From positions 1 through 64,000 of the forward strand of contig CAIUMP010000041.1 in the NCBI GenBank assembly GCA_903900335.1: a stretch of 64,000 bases of DNA, read 5' to 3'. The first letter of the stretch is position 1. Each line of letters starts with the position of its first letter. The stretch comes from an uncultured Ignavibacteriota bacterium (GTDB lineage: Bacteria > Bacteroidota > Ignavibacteria > Palsa-1295). Made by a program: the position numbers and the translations under genes. Below are positions 1 through 8,366 of the stretch, piece by piece. The notes below the pieces were generated by a model. The model had not been told where the DNA came from. It made no database searches and saw nothing but the letters and a program-made list of their open reading frames with translations.

Positions 1-700
1 CACCCTGGGCTGCGGGTACTTCGTGCCTACGGCACTTGGGATGTCAGGCCGGAGGCGCCGACCCTTCGACAAGCTCGGTGCAGGCTCTACGGGAGATAGT
101 CGCGGAGCGACGCAGTACCCGCAGCCCAGGGTGAAGCGAGCTTGCGAGCGGAACACTGGGTTCGAGGCGCGTTTGTAATTTCGAGTCCTGAAAGGACGGT
201 GTACCCATCGCCGCGAATGGGTACATCGCCCTTTCAGGGCTTTTCATTTTGGTGGTGGTCTTTAACCCAGGGTTCCGCTGCGCTTCACCCTGGGCTGCGG
301 GTACTTCGTGCCTACGGCACTTGGGATGTCAGGCCGGAGGCGCCGACCATTCGACAAGCTCGGTGCAGGCTCTACGCGAAATAGTCGCGGAGCGACGGTG
401 TACCCGCAGCCCAGGGTGGAGCGAGCTTGCGAGCGGAACCCTGGGTTCGATGCGCGTTTGGAAGTGCGAGTCCTGAAAGGACGGAGTACCCATCGTCGCG
501 AATGGGTACAGCGCCCTTTCAGGGCTTTTCATTTTGGTGGTGATCTCCGACCCAGGGTTTCGCGCATCATGGTCGATGCCTGCTCCACCCCCCAGTCAAG
601 CTGAGGGCAGGCTCTGGGCTGCGGGTACATCGTGCCTACGGCACTGGTGGTGTCGGGCAGGGATGCCCGACCCTTCGGCACGCCCGGGGCAGGCTCTACG
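1..700. repeat. Tandem 285-bp palindromic intergenic repeats
   Basis: Two nearly identical 285-bp units lie head to tail (1-285 and 286-570) and a degraded third partial copy follows (about 571-700). Each unit holds two hairpins. The outer one has perfect 18-bp arms (1-18 with 116-133; 286-303 with 401-418). The second is a compound palindrome at 187-238 and 472-523, where CCTGAAAGG pairs with CCTTTCAGG and GTACCCAT pairs with ATGGGTAC. Open frames across the region do not resemble protein. The array reaches the window edge, so its true length is unknown. It resembles REP/BIME-type intergenic palindromes; no transposase is nearby. Confidence 0.8.
650..672. repeat. REP-like hairpin (TCGGGCA/TGCCCGA)
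   Basis: Short perfect palindrome with arms TCGGGCA and TGCCCGA around a GGGA-type loop. The same sequence recurs in the opposite orientation at 19238-19262, directly upstream of a lipoprotein gene, so it is a dispersed repeat and not a one-off terminator. Confidence 0.6.
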
Positions 701-785
701 CGAGAAGAAGTCTATTGGCGCTCCGGTGCGGAACTGGAGGAGCACCAAAAATCTTCCGGGATGGCACAATATCGGGGTACTGTTC

Positions 786-1349
786 ATGCAAACCTTAGAT
801 TTCAAAACGTCAGAGGATTTTCGGCATTGGTTGGAGAAGCACCACACGGAGCCAGATGGTATCTGGCTCCGCATTTTCAAAAAAGATTCGCGCGAGAAAT
901 CCCTGACCTATGCTGAAGCGCTCGATCAGGCGCTGTGCTATGGCTGGATCGATGGTCAGAAGAAAGCTCACGACGAACTCTCGTGGCTTCAAAGATTTAC
1001 ACCGAGACGCGCTAAAAGCGTTTGGTCGAAGATAAACACCCAGCATGTGGATCGCCTCATCAAAACAGGCGCGATGACTGCCGCTGGAATGCAAGCGGTT
1101 GAAGCCGCTAAGGCTGATGGTCGGTGGCAAGCTGCCTATGCTTCATCCAAGAATGCAACCCCGCCCGAGGATTTTTTGAAGGAGTTGAGTAAGAATAAGC
1201 AAGCGGAGGCCTTTTTTCTGACGCTGAACAAAGCAAATGTTTATGCGATCGTCTATCGTCTTGCAACGGCAAAAAAGCCGGAGACCCGAGAAAAGCGGAT
1301 GAAGACGATTCTTGCCATGATGGAGCAAGGAAAAGTATTTCATCCGTAA
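786..1349 (+). CDS. YdeI/OmdA family protein
   Basis: 187-residue soluble protein matching the YdeI/OmpD-associated family: an N-terminal block with the GIWLR and ALCYGWIDG motifs, then RFTPRR and SVWSKIN, and an Arg/Lys-rich C-terminal helix (KKPETREKR). Family members are small cytoplasmic proteins of poorly defined role, linked in some bacteria to antimicrobial-peptide resistance. The ATG at 786 is chosen because upstream in-frame codons translate the repeat array and do not look like protein. It stands alone between the repeat array and a 400-bp non-coding stretch. Family assignment is firm; function is not. Confidence 0.85.
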   Translation: MQTLDFKTSEDFRHWLEKHHTEPDGIWLRIFKKDSREKSLTYAEALDQALCYGWIDGQKKAHDELSWLQRFTPRRAKSVWSKINTQHVDRLIKTGAMTAAGMQAVEAAKADGRWQAAYASSKNATPPEDFLKELSKNKQAEAFFLTLNKANVYAIVYRLATAKKPETREKRMKTILAMMEQGKVFHP

Positions 1350-1758
1350 CCCTATTCGGCTCTCAGTACCTTTCTAAATTTCTACAAGGGATCGGGGCGG
1401 CGGTGATCGACGCTATGTTCACCAAACCGGGACTGTCGTTAACTCGGAATGCGAGGGCCCGGCGGAAGGGGACTTGGGACTGCGGCTCAGGTTGGAGGGT
1501 GGGTCACAGACTAAAGTCTGTGCTACACGGGGAGGGAGAGGGTTGGAAAATTTTGCCTTTCTACCGAATTCCATGTCGGTTCGGGAACAGCAAAAAATTT
1601 ATGGAAAGCGTTTTCTGTCCTATAGACAAAAAGCTGTAAGTTGTTGATCTATATGAGAAGTTCATGAACTATGAATTTACACGCACCATCTAGCGAACCT
1701 CTCGATCTTTAGGCGGCCCAGAAATGCGTCTCACGGAAATGTAAGTCGGGGAAAACTT
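1350..1758. other. Intergenic stretch with one REP-like hairpin
   Basis: No convincing gene. At about 1504-1527 there is a short palindrome, CACAGACT/AGTCTGTG, of the dispersed-hairpin type. The rest shows no coding signal. The flanking genes converge here, so a terminator would be expected, but no hairpin followed by a T-run was found. Confidence 0.6.
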
Positions 1759-2847
1759 TTACCTTCCGAGGATCCAATATTCCAACAACGCAAAGCTTTC
1801 TCGGAGCCGGTAGTAGAGCAGATCGAGGAAGGGTTGGTGAATGCGCGACGGGCTTCCAATGGCAACGAGTCCGCTGAAACGGCACATCTCGATGACGCGA
1901 GCGAGGTGGTACTGGTCGCTGATAATGACGAATCTGGACCAGCCCTGCTTCGCGAAGAGTTCGTCGTGAAGGTAGCGGACCTGTTCGAGCGAGGTGTGTG
2001 TGTGCGTCTCGGAAATGATCTGTCCGGGATCGACGCCTCGGCGAAGCAGCTCTCGGCGGGCGATCTCGGACTCGGGCAGCTCACCAGGGGCGTTAGAGCC
2101 AGTGAGAACGAGCCGGGGGATAGCACTCTTGGCGAGGAGGTCGTAGCCGACGTCGATCCGCTCGTGTAGGGTCGGGCTCGCGCGCTCGCCAAGCCCGCGT
2201 CCTCGCCAGACCGCGGCCCCTAGGACGACGCCAGCGTCAGGATTGAAGTTGGTTATCTCCTGGAGTCCGGTGTAGGTCGGAAAAAGGAAGGCGTATCCGA
2301 AGGCGAACGTGGTGAGCAGGAGAAGTGTGAGCAGGGTGTTTCGGATGATCTTCCAGATGCGCAGGGAATTGGAATTGGTGGGCCGCGATCGGGTCCCGAG
2401 TACTGCGAGTAGGGCGCATGTTGAGAGAATCATGGCAATGCCGGCAACTGGTGAGAAGTCGTTCGGGTCCATCCGCAGCAGGCCGAAATCGAGCCATAAT
2501 AGAATGCCGGTGAAGATGAATGCCGTGATCGTTCTGCCCAGACTGATTCGCTCGGGTCGGAGAATGGCGAGGATGATCAGCAGACTGGCTGTGCATGTGA
2601 GGAGAATTGAGAGGAGGTCGCTGGTGGTACTGAATCGGAAGAAACTGGTTGGAAGCCCCTGACCGAGATAGCGGGTTTCCGCGAGCAGTCGGTAGCCGAG
2701 CGGCTGTGCAGCGAGAACGAGAGCGAGCATGATCCGCTTGATGCGGCGCATCCGGGTACGGCGCATCCGGGTACGGCGCATCTCACCGGAGATGGTGGAA
2801 GCCTCTCGAAGCGGAGCGCGGAGTATCTCGGAGTGTGTCGGTTGCAC
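1759..2847 (-). CDS. YdcF/SanA-family (DUF218) membrane protein
   Basis: 362 residues. The N-terminal half has four or so hydrophobic segments; the C-terminal 170 residues are a DUF218 domain. Recognisable are VVLGAAVWR, the LVLTGSNAPGELPES loop, the SEtxxxxTsleq-like stretch (ISETHTHTSLEQ) and IISDQYHLARV. Relatives (SanA, ElyC, YdcF) are envelope proteins connected with peptidoglycan precursor or lipid-carrier metabolism; exact chemistry is unsettled. The GTG at 2847 is the longest start; several in-frame ATGs follow, so the start is uncertain. The N-terminus carries a 15-bp tandem repeat (2746-2775) giving an Arg/Met/Thr-rich stretch before the first membrane segment. Confidence 0.82.
   Translation of the reverse strand: MQPTHSEILRAPLREASTISGEMRRTRMRRTRMRRIKRIMLALVLAAQPLGYRLLAETRYLGQGLPTSFFRFSTTSDLLSILLTCTASLLIILAILRPERISLGRTITAFIFTGILLWLDFGLLRMDPNDFSPVAGIAMILSTCALLAVLGTRSRPTNSNSLRIWKIIRNTLLTLLLLTTFAFGYAFLFPTYTGLQEITNFNPDAGVVLGAAVWRGRGLGERASPTLHERIDVGYDLLAKSAIPRLVLTGSNAPGELPESEIARRELLRRGVDPGQIISETHTHTSLEQVRYLHDELFAKQGWSRFVIISDQYHLARVIEMCRFSGLVAIGSPSRIHQPFLDLLYYRLRESFALLEYWILGR
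2746..2775. repeat. 15-bp tandem repeat inside the YdcF-like gene
   Basis: Two exact copies of GCGCATCCGGGTACG followed by a partial third. The length is a multiple of three, so copy-number change would add or remove five residues of the basic N-terminal tail without breaking the frame. Confidence 0.75.
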
Positions 2848-3032
2848 GGTGGGGAATTAACCTCTGTACCGGAAGTGGCCACGTCTAGGTGTAATTAAGA
2901 CAAATTGTACGAGAAGGGCGTTTCGAGCAGGCGGATGCCGAACTGTTCGTTTTCCGAAAACTGTTGTAAGTCAACAGCTTAACCAGCGTAAGCTGAGCGG
3001 CGAGTCCGCATTGTGACGAGAGAACGGCTCTC

Positions 3033-4526
3033 GTGCAACGAGCGATCACGATTGAGGTAGCCGTGGAAAGTACGTCATCTCCAGCGGGGAAGTCGGCGAT
3101 CCACACCGAGCCCTCTTCGCGTGACGCTAGCAACCTACTTGGAATCAGGCATACCGTGGCTGACCTAAAATTTATGGCCCTCGGCGGAGGGCGCGAGATC
3201 GGAGCGAACAGCTTCTATTATGGTGTGGGTGGACATGGAATTCTCGTCGATGCGGGACTCCACCCAGAAAAGACGGGCTGGGATGCGTTTCCGAAGATTG
3301 AGGCACTTGGTGGTGCTTCGGTTGACTCCTTTCTGGTAACGCACGCTCATACGGACCATCTCGGCGCTGTTCCTTTTGTTCTACAGAGCCATCCCGATGT
3401 AGACCTTCTTGCGACGAGTGAGACGATCGCGCTTGCGCAGATCATGCTCCAGAACTCGGCGTCTCTGTTGCCAAAGCAGCACCCCCGCGAGGTCGTTGAT
3501 GCGCTGACAAATTACTCCCTCGCCGCCCTTCCGGAGACGATCGCGAAATTTCAGCCATTGGAGTTGGGCGCGTCACGCGAGCTTGCAGGTGGTGATGTAA
3601 AAGTGACGTATTACCCAAGTGGGCATATCCTTGGCGCTGCGGGGATATTGGTGGAGAGTGATGGTTCGCGCGTCTTCCATACTGGGGATACTTCGCTCCA
3701 CGCACAGCGCATCGTAGGTGGAGCGAAGCTGCCTCACGAGCCAGTGGACGTCCTCGTTTCCGAATCCACGAATGGTGTTGTCGATGCGTACCTGACGCAT
3801 TCGCGAGAGCGCGAACTTGAGCGATTGATCGAGACGATCAATGAGACATTGGCTGCCGAAGGCTCCGTGTTGATCCCAGTGTTTGCATTGGGTAAATTGC
3901 AAGAGATGCTGGCGATGATCGGTGATGCGATGCGAGCTGGCAAAATTCCTACCGTCCCTGTGTACACGGGAGGGATGGGAAGGAAGATTAGCGAAGTGTA
4001 CGATCAATTCTTGATGAGCAAGTCGCGGGTAAATGGTCTCGATACGCTTTCGGAAATTGAGCAGGTGGAGATTCCCCGCCGTGACGGACTATTCGGCGGT
4101 AAGTTTTTCCGTGAACCAAGCATACTGCTTGCGGCAAGCGGTATGATGCAAGAGAGTACCGGCAGCTACTTGCTCGCTCAGCGTTGGCTAAGGCTTCCAC
4201 ATTTTGCGATTTGTTTTGTTGGCTACACCGACCCCCGTACTCCAGGATATATTGTCTCTCACGCGGAACGGGGCCAGCGTATTCGCTTCGGCTCGATGAA
4301 GCGCGATGTCCCGGTGCGTTGTCGCGTAGAGCGATTTCGCTTTTCGGCGCATGCGCGCAGAGAAGAGTTGCTGGAGATCGTGCGACGACTTCAGCCCAAA
4401 AAGGTCGTCCTTACTCACGGAGATGAAAAGGCGATGGCGGCCTTTGGTGAGCTAATTCTCGATACATTTCCCGGGACGATCGTCACCGCACCGGAGGTGG
4501 GGAAGTGGTATTCGCTAAGTAACTAG
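3033..4526 (+). CDS. Beta-CASP family metallo-beta-lactamase-fold RNase-like hydrolase
   Basis: Up to 497 residues. The metallo-beta-lactamase core opens with MALGGGREIG, carries the zinc motif HAHTDHLG (HxHxDH), a later histidine in YPSGHILGA and the GDTSLH aspartate; a beta-CASP insert and the C-terminal FSAHARRE and VVLTHGDEKA histidine motifs follow. This layout is that of CPSF/Ysh1-type RNA hydrolases (RNA-specificity MBL proteins), so an RNA-processing nuclease is likely; the substrate cannot be told. The GTG at 3033 gives about 45 extra poorly conserved residues; GTG at 3063 or codons near 3154 are alternatives. No operon partner. Confidence 0.85.
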   Translation: MQRAITIEVAVESTSSPAGKSAIHTEPSSRDASNLLGIRHTVADLKFMALGGGREIGANSFYYGVGGHGILVDAGLHPEKTGWDAFPKIEALGGASVDSFLVTHAHTDHLGAVPFVLQSHPDVDLLATSETIALAQIMLQNSASLLPKQHPREVVDALTNYSLAALPETIAKFQPLELGASRELAGGDVKVTYYPSGHILGAAGILVESDGSRVFHTGDTSLHAQRIVGGAKLPHEPVDVLVSESTNGVVDAYLTHSRERELERLIETINETLAAEGSVLIPVFALGKLQEMLAMIGDAMRAGKIPTVPVYTGGMGRKISEVYDQFLMSKSRVNGLDTLSEIEQVEIPRRDGLFGGKFFREPSILLAASGMMQESTGSYLLAQRWLRLPHFAICFVGYTDPRTPGYIVSHAERGQRIRFGSMKRDVPVRCRVERFRFSAHARREELLEIVRRLQPKKVVLTHGDEKAMAAFGELILDTFPGTIVTAPEVGKWYSLSN

Positions 4527-4729
4527 CTGGCCCGTGATGTCGGAAATTACGGTGAAATTCAAACCGTAGGACACCATGTATATTTTATTGATGCACTTTG
4601 CTCTTCTGCGAATTGTCCTCATTTCCTTTCGCAGGATTTGATCAAGATTTCATCCGCTCTTTGAACCTCTGACGAGACAAAATGTTTGAGGTGGGACAAA
4701 TTCCTGTACCTTCATATTATTGAACTACT
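4527..4729. promoter_or_regulatory. Candidate pfkA promoter (TTTG-N18-TAccTTcA)
   Basis: TTTG at 4685-4688 and TACCTTCA at 4707-4714, 18 bp apart, approximate the Bacteroidota consensus (TTTG, about 19 bp, TAnnTTTG) with mismatches at two positions of the -7 box. Transcription would begin near 4720, leaving a leader of about ten bases before the TTG start at 4730. Confidence 0.4.
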
Positions 4730-5698
4730 TTGATTAAGAGCATCGGAGTATTGACGAGCGGCGGAGATGCGCCTGGGATGAATGCGGCGATTCGGAGCAT
4801 CGTCCGTGTTGGATTGCAGCGCGGGCTTCGCATGGTTGGGGTACATCATGGGTATTCCGGACTTATTGCCGGAGATTTCATCGAGCTTCGAGCATTCAGC
4901 GTTTCCAACATCATTCAGCGCGGTGGGACGATGCTCAAGACCGACCGCTCCAAGGAATTCCGCACGCCGGAAGGCCGACAGCGAGCTGCCGATCAGATGC
5001 GCCGAATTGGTTTGGATGCACTGATTGTGCTCGGTGGCAACGGTACGTTCCAAGGTGGCCATATTTTTTCCACAGAGCACAATATCCCGATTGTCGGCGT
5101 TCCTTCCACGATCGACAACGATCTTTACGGGACCGACTGGACCATCGGTTACGATACTGCCGTTAACACCGCCATCTACAACATCGACAAGATCCGTGAT
5201 ACAGCGGACGCGCTCGAACGCACCTTCTATATTGAGGTGATGGGGCGCGCAACGGGATTTATCGCGCTGGACGTCGGGCTTGCTTCTGGTGCCGAGTATA
5301 TCAGCATTCCCGAAAAGGAGACGAAGCTCGAAGTACTTCTCGAGCTCTTCAACCGCCAGCGCGTGACGAAGCGCTCGAACATAATCATTGTTGCTGAAGG
5401 GGAGGACGAAGGCGGAGCAATGAATCTCGCGCAGCGTGTGAAGGCGGCGAATGGTATGGACTACCGCGTGACGATTCTCGGACACATCCAGCGTGGTGGA
5501 AGTCCCACAGCTCGGGACCGCATTCTTGCAAGTCGACTTGGAGCTTTTGCTGTGGATACGATTATCGCTGGTGGTCGTTCGACAATGGTGGGCGAGATGA
5601 ACGGACATCTCGAAACCGTACCGCTCATCGATTCCTTCACGAAATCAAAAACGATCGACGGGGCGCTCATCGAGCTCAGTGACTTGCTATCTATGTAA
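4730..5698 (+). CDS. pfkA: ATP-dependent 6-phosphofructokinase
   Basis: 322 residues, the normal length for bacterial PfkA. It phosphorylates fructose 6-phosphate to the 1,6-bisphosphate in glycolysis. Family blocks in order: TSGGDAPGMNA (nucleotide binding), GGNGTFQGG, TIDNDLYGTD with the two catalytic-loop aspartates, TIGYDTA, EVMGRATG and GHIQRGGSP. The codon at the position of E. coli Asp103 (GGDGS) is Asn here (GGNGT), unusual because that aspartate helps hold Mg-ATP. The start is TTG at 4730: no ATG or GTG lies closer to the conserved IGVLTSGGD. It stands alone. Confidence 0.95.
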   Translation: MIKSIGVLTSGGDAPGMNAAIRSIVRVGLQRGLRMVGVHHGYSGLIAGDFIELRAFSVSNIIQRGGTMLKTDRSKEFRTPEGRQRAADQMRRIGLDALIVLGGNGTFQGGHIFSTEHNIPIVGVPSTIDNDLYGTDWTIGYDTAVNTAIYNIDKIRDTADALERTFYIEVMGRATGFIALDVGLASGAEYISIPEKETKLEVLLELFNRQRVTKRSNIIIVAEGEDEGGAMNLAQRVKAANGMDYRVTILGHIQRGGSPTARDRILASRLGAFAVDTIIAGGRSTMVGEMNGHLETVPLIDSFTKSKTIDGALIELSDLLSM

Positions 5699-5782
5699 AC
5701 TGCAAGCCCAGATGTTTCCGAACTCTCAGATCGGTGTTGGGGTTCGGTTTTGGGATTTAGATTCACTAAGGTATTCACCTAT

Positions 5783-6274
5783 ATGCGAAAGCAAAGTGCG
5801 CTCTTCAAATCGGTAAGTGTATTAGCGTCCTATATTCTGATACCGATTCTACTCTACTTCGTTGCCTCATCATGCACTTCTACGGTGTATCAGCCCAACA
5901 ACGAGGGTGGATGGTCCGGCTGGGTGTGGATCGACAGCATTCGTGGTTCTTACGCGACGCTGCATTTACACGCTCATGTGACGCGTGCGAACAGTGGAGA
6001 CACCGGCCCAGGGCAGATGAATGAGCGATCGATCAACTTGTACTTCGATCGATCGACCAGCCACACGCTTCTTAATGGGAAAGACTACTTCGGAAAGTAT
6101 TACTCTCGCTATAGCACAAACAACTATAGTTACGCGGCCGGCACATGGACCATCGACTCCACTTTTGTCGAGTTTGATAGCAGTGGTGTGTGGCAAAGTC
6201 AACGCTTGAAGATCGTTGGTCGAGAACTGCCTTCCTATAACTACGACATGGACACGTTGGATTTCACCCGCTAG
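5783..6274 (+). CDS. Hypothetical lipoprotein
   Basis: 163 residues starting at the ATG at 5783. A basic N-terminus (MRKQ) and a hydrophobic stretch are followed by a lipobox-like VASSC, so it is probably a lipoprotein. The mature part is rich in Tyr, Ser and Asn with a string of short beta-like segments (WVWIDS, YATLHLHAHV) and no family that I recognise. The next gene, an Lgt-family protein, begins only 16 bases after its stop, suggesting co-transcription of a lipoprotein with a lipoprotein-modifying enzyme. Confidence 0.7.
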   Translation: MRKQSALFKSVSVLASYILIPILLYFVASSCTSTVYQPNNEGGWSGWVWIDSIRGSYATLHLHAHVTRANSGDTGPGQMNERSINLYFDRSTSHTLLNGKDYFGKYYSRYSTNNYSYAAGTWTIDSTFVEFDSSGVWQSQRLKIVGRELPSYNYDMDTLDFTR

Positions 6275-6290
6275 TCAAGCGGGAGACCGA

Positions 6291-7022
6291 ATGGATCCTT
6301 ACAGGCTGTTTGTTGTCTTGGCTGTTATCGCTGGAGCTGGCGTCTGGTGTTTGGAGCAACAAGGGCAATCTCTTCTCAGCTACTTGGCTTTGATGTCTGC
6401 GGTCGTCATACCAGGACAACTCTTTGCTAACCTCTTTGCTGCGGCTGAGCATACGGGGTTCACGGTAATCGATGTATTCCTCGGGAGCTACGGTTCTAAT
6501 TTCATTGGCGGAGCCATCGGCGGCGTGATCGCTCTTTGGATACTACTTCAGCTTCGGCCTTTGACAGCTCGCTTTGGTAGCCCTTTGAAAGTATTAGATC
6601 AGGCCGCGTGCTTCGTGCCGCTTTCGATGGCTATTGGCAGGGTTGGTTGCTTCATCTCTGGTGATGGCTGTTATGGTCCGCCAACCGGACTTCCCTGGGG
6701 AGTTGCCTTTCCCCACGGGACGGTGCCAACTGGCGTCCCTGTTCATCCAACAATGCTCTACGACGCTGTTCTGCTTTTTCTCTTCTTTCTTTGGATTGTC
6801 TGGACCTATCGTGGCAGATTCATTGCCTTGCCTCCAAGAATTCCGCTCGCGACGTTTCTGATATTTTATGGCTGCGAACGGTTTCTGTGCGAGTTTCTGC
6901 GATTGAATCCAAAGTATGCTGGGCTGTCGCAAGCCCAATGGCTATCGTTGGTTGCAGTCGTTGTTGGAGTAATCGTAGTAATGAGAGCAAACAAGCTTCA
7001 AAGGCAGGGCTTGAATCAGTAG
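6291..7022 (+). CDS. Prolipoprotein diacylglyceryl transferase family protein
   Basis: 243-residue polytopic membrane protein. The Lgt signature is present in the shorter form IGRVGCFISGDGCYG, followed by LPWGV, VPVHPTMLYD and the late CERFLCEFLR motif. Lgt transfers diacylglycerol from phosphatidylglycerol to the lipobox cysteine of prolipoproteins. The HGGL motif of E. coli Lgt is replaced (FIGGAIGG), as in the divergent Lgt-like branch, so activity on standard lipoproteins is likely but unproven. The ATG at 6291 has a GGGAG ribosome binding site at 6280-6284, which fixes the start. Co-oriented with the upstream lipoprotein gene. Confidence 0.82.
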   Translation: MDPYRLFVVLAVIAGAGVWCLEQQGQSLLSYLALMSAVVIPGQLFANLFAAAEHTGFTVIDVFLGSYGSNFIGGAIGGVIALWILLQLRPLTARFGSPLKVLDQAACFVPLSMAIGRVGCFISGDGCYGPPTGLPWGVAFPHGTVPTGVPVHPTMLYDAVLLFLFFLWIVWTYRGRFIALPPRIPLATFLIFYGCERFLCEFLRLNPKYAGLSQAQWLSLVAVVVGVIVVMRANKLQRQGLNQ

Positions 7023-7046
7023 ATGTATCGCGATTGGTTGGAAGGA

Positions 7047-7078
7047 CAAAAGAAATCCCGCCGGTTGCCCAGCGGGAT
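7047..7078 (-). terminator. Terminator downstream of metK
   Basis: Perfect 7-bp stem (ATCCCGC at 7055-7061 with GCGGGAT at 7072-7078) followed on the minus strand by a T-rich run (7054-7047). It lies 36 bases past the metK stop codon. The upstream plus-strand gene may also use the stem, but there is no T-run on that strand. Confidence 0.65.
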
Positions 7079-7113
7079 CCTAATATCACGAGAGAGAAGA
7101 GAGAGTTTGTTCT

Positions 7114-8268
7114 TTAAGCGGCGACAGTAACCTTCTCGGCAGCGGATTGGAAGATTTCCACTAAGTCGAGTTTTTCCCAGCTAAACTCGTCGCGGCCGAA
7201 GTGTCCGTACGCGGCGGTTGCTTGGTAGATGGGGCGCTTCAGATCAAGCCGGGAAATGATGCCTTTCGGCGTGAGGTCCACATTCTGTTTGACGATCTCA
7301 GCAAGCTCACCATCGGAGAGCTTGCCAGTTCCGAGAGTATCGACATTGATAGAGACAGGCTGCGCGACGCCAATAGCGTAAGCAAGTTGTACCGTGCATT
7401 CGTTTGCAAGACCTGCCGCGACGATGTTCTTCGCAACGTGACGCGCTGCGTATGCCGCAGAGCGATCCACCTTTGACGGGTCCTTGCCAGAGAATGCGCC
7501 ACCACCATGCGGAGCGCGTCCGCCATACGTATCAACGATGATCTTGCGACCGGTGAGTCCGGTGTCGCCATGCGGTCCGCCGATCTCAAAATTGCCGGTC
7601 GGATTGACGTGGATGATCATATCCTCGCCACGCATCTCGCTTGGAATTACATGGTTGATGACGTGCTCGATGACATCCGTGCGGATGCGAGCTTGTGTTA
7701 CATTTGGATCGTGCTGTGTCGAGATTACGACAGTGTGAACGCGGGTAGGTACGCGTCCTTCGTATTCGATCGTGACCTGGCTCTTAGCGTCAGGTCTGAG
7801 GTAAGGCATGAGCTGGATCTCGTTCTTGCGAATCCAGGCAAGGCGCTCAACAAGCTTGTGTGAGTAATGCAGCGCGGCTGGCATGTACTCTGGTGTCTCG
7901 TTCGTGGCATAACCGAACATCATACCCTGATCACCAGCGCCGCCGGTGTCAACACCCATCGCGATGTCGCGTGACTGCGAGTGGATGGCTGTCAGCACTC
8001 CGCAGGAAGCGGAGTCGAACTTGTACTCAGCCTTTGTATAACCAATCTTCTCAATGACGCCACGCACAACTTCTTCGACATTCACGTATGCCTTTGTTGT
8101 CACTTCGCCGCCGATGACTACGAGGCCCGTGGTCACGAACGTCTCGCATGCAACGCGGGAGTGAGGGTCCTGCGACAGCATCGCGTCGAGTACCGCATCA
8201 GAAATTTGATCTGCAACTTTGTCTGGATGACCTTCCGAAACGGATTCCGATGTAAAAAGATATGACAT
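7114..8268 (-). CDS. metK: S-adenosylmethionine synthetase (methionine adenosyltransferase)
   Basis: 384 residues, the standard MetK length. It makes S-adenosylmethionine from methionine and ATP in the cytoplasm. All signatures are present: [11 protein letters not shown] at the N-terminus, [12 protein letters not shown] (the family hexapeptide region), [13 protein letters not shown], and the glycine-rich [16 protein letters not shown] loop. The ATG at 8268 is the obvious start. The gene follows a T9SS cargo gene on the same strand after 98 bases; I searched that leader for SAM-I or SAM-II features and found none. Confidence 0.97.
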   Translation of the reverse strand: MSYLFTSESVSEGHPDKVADQISDAVLDAMLSQDPHSRVACETFVTTGLVVIGGEVTTKAYVNVEEVVRGVIEKIGYTKAEYKFDSASCGVLTAIHSQSRDIAMGVDTGGAGDQGMMFGYATNETPEYMPAALHYSHKLVERLAWIRKNEIQLMPYLRPDAKSQVTIEYEGRVPTRVHTVVISTQHDPNVTQARIRTDVIEHVINHVIPSEMRGEDMIIHVNPTGNFEIGGPHGDTGLTGRKIIVDTYGGRAPHGGGAFSGKDPSKVDRSAAYAARHVAKNIVAAGLANECTVQLAYAIGVAQPVSINVDTLGTGKLSDGELAEIVKQNVDLTPKGIISRLDLKRPIYQATAAYGHFGRDEFSWEKLDLVEIFQSAAEKVTVAA

Positions 8269-8366
8269 GGATTGTCTGATTGATTACAAAAACGAACAAT
8301 ATCCCTTCGCCATAAGACGCAAAAAGGAGCAAGAAGTCCCTTAACGGATGAGAAGGGCTGTCGGTT

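Noticed and set aside
1..700. CRISPR array
   Set aside because: The repeats are 285 bp with internal palindromes, not 25-40-bp direct repeats with unique spacers, and no cas genes are near.
1403..1639. 78-codon plus-strand frame
   Set aside because: It contains a REP-like hairpin and no protein-like composition.
4712..5608. Minus-strand frame of 298 codons across pfkA
   Set aside because: Shadow of the conserved PfkA frame; no protein features.
8269..8366. SAM riboswitch before metK
   Set aside because: No SAM-I core (GAGGGA/GGCAACC/TGCTAAAT-type), SAM-II or SAH motif is visible in the 98-base leader.
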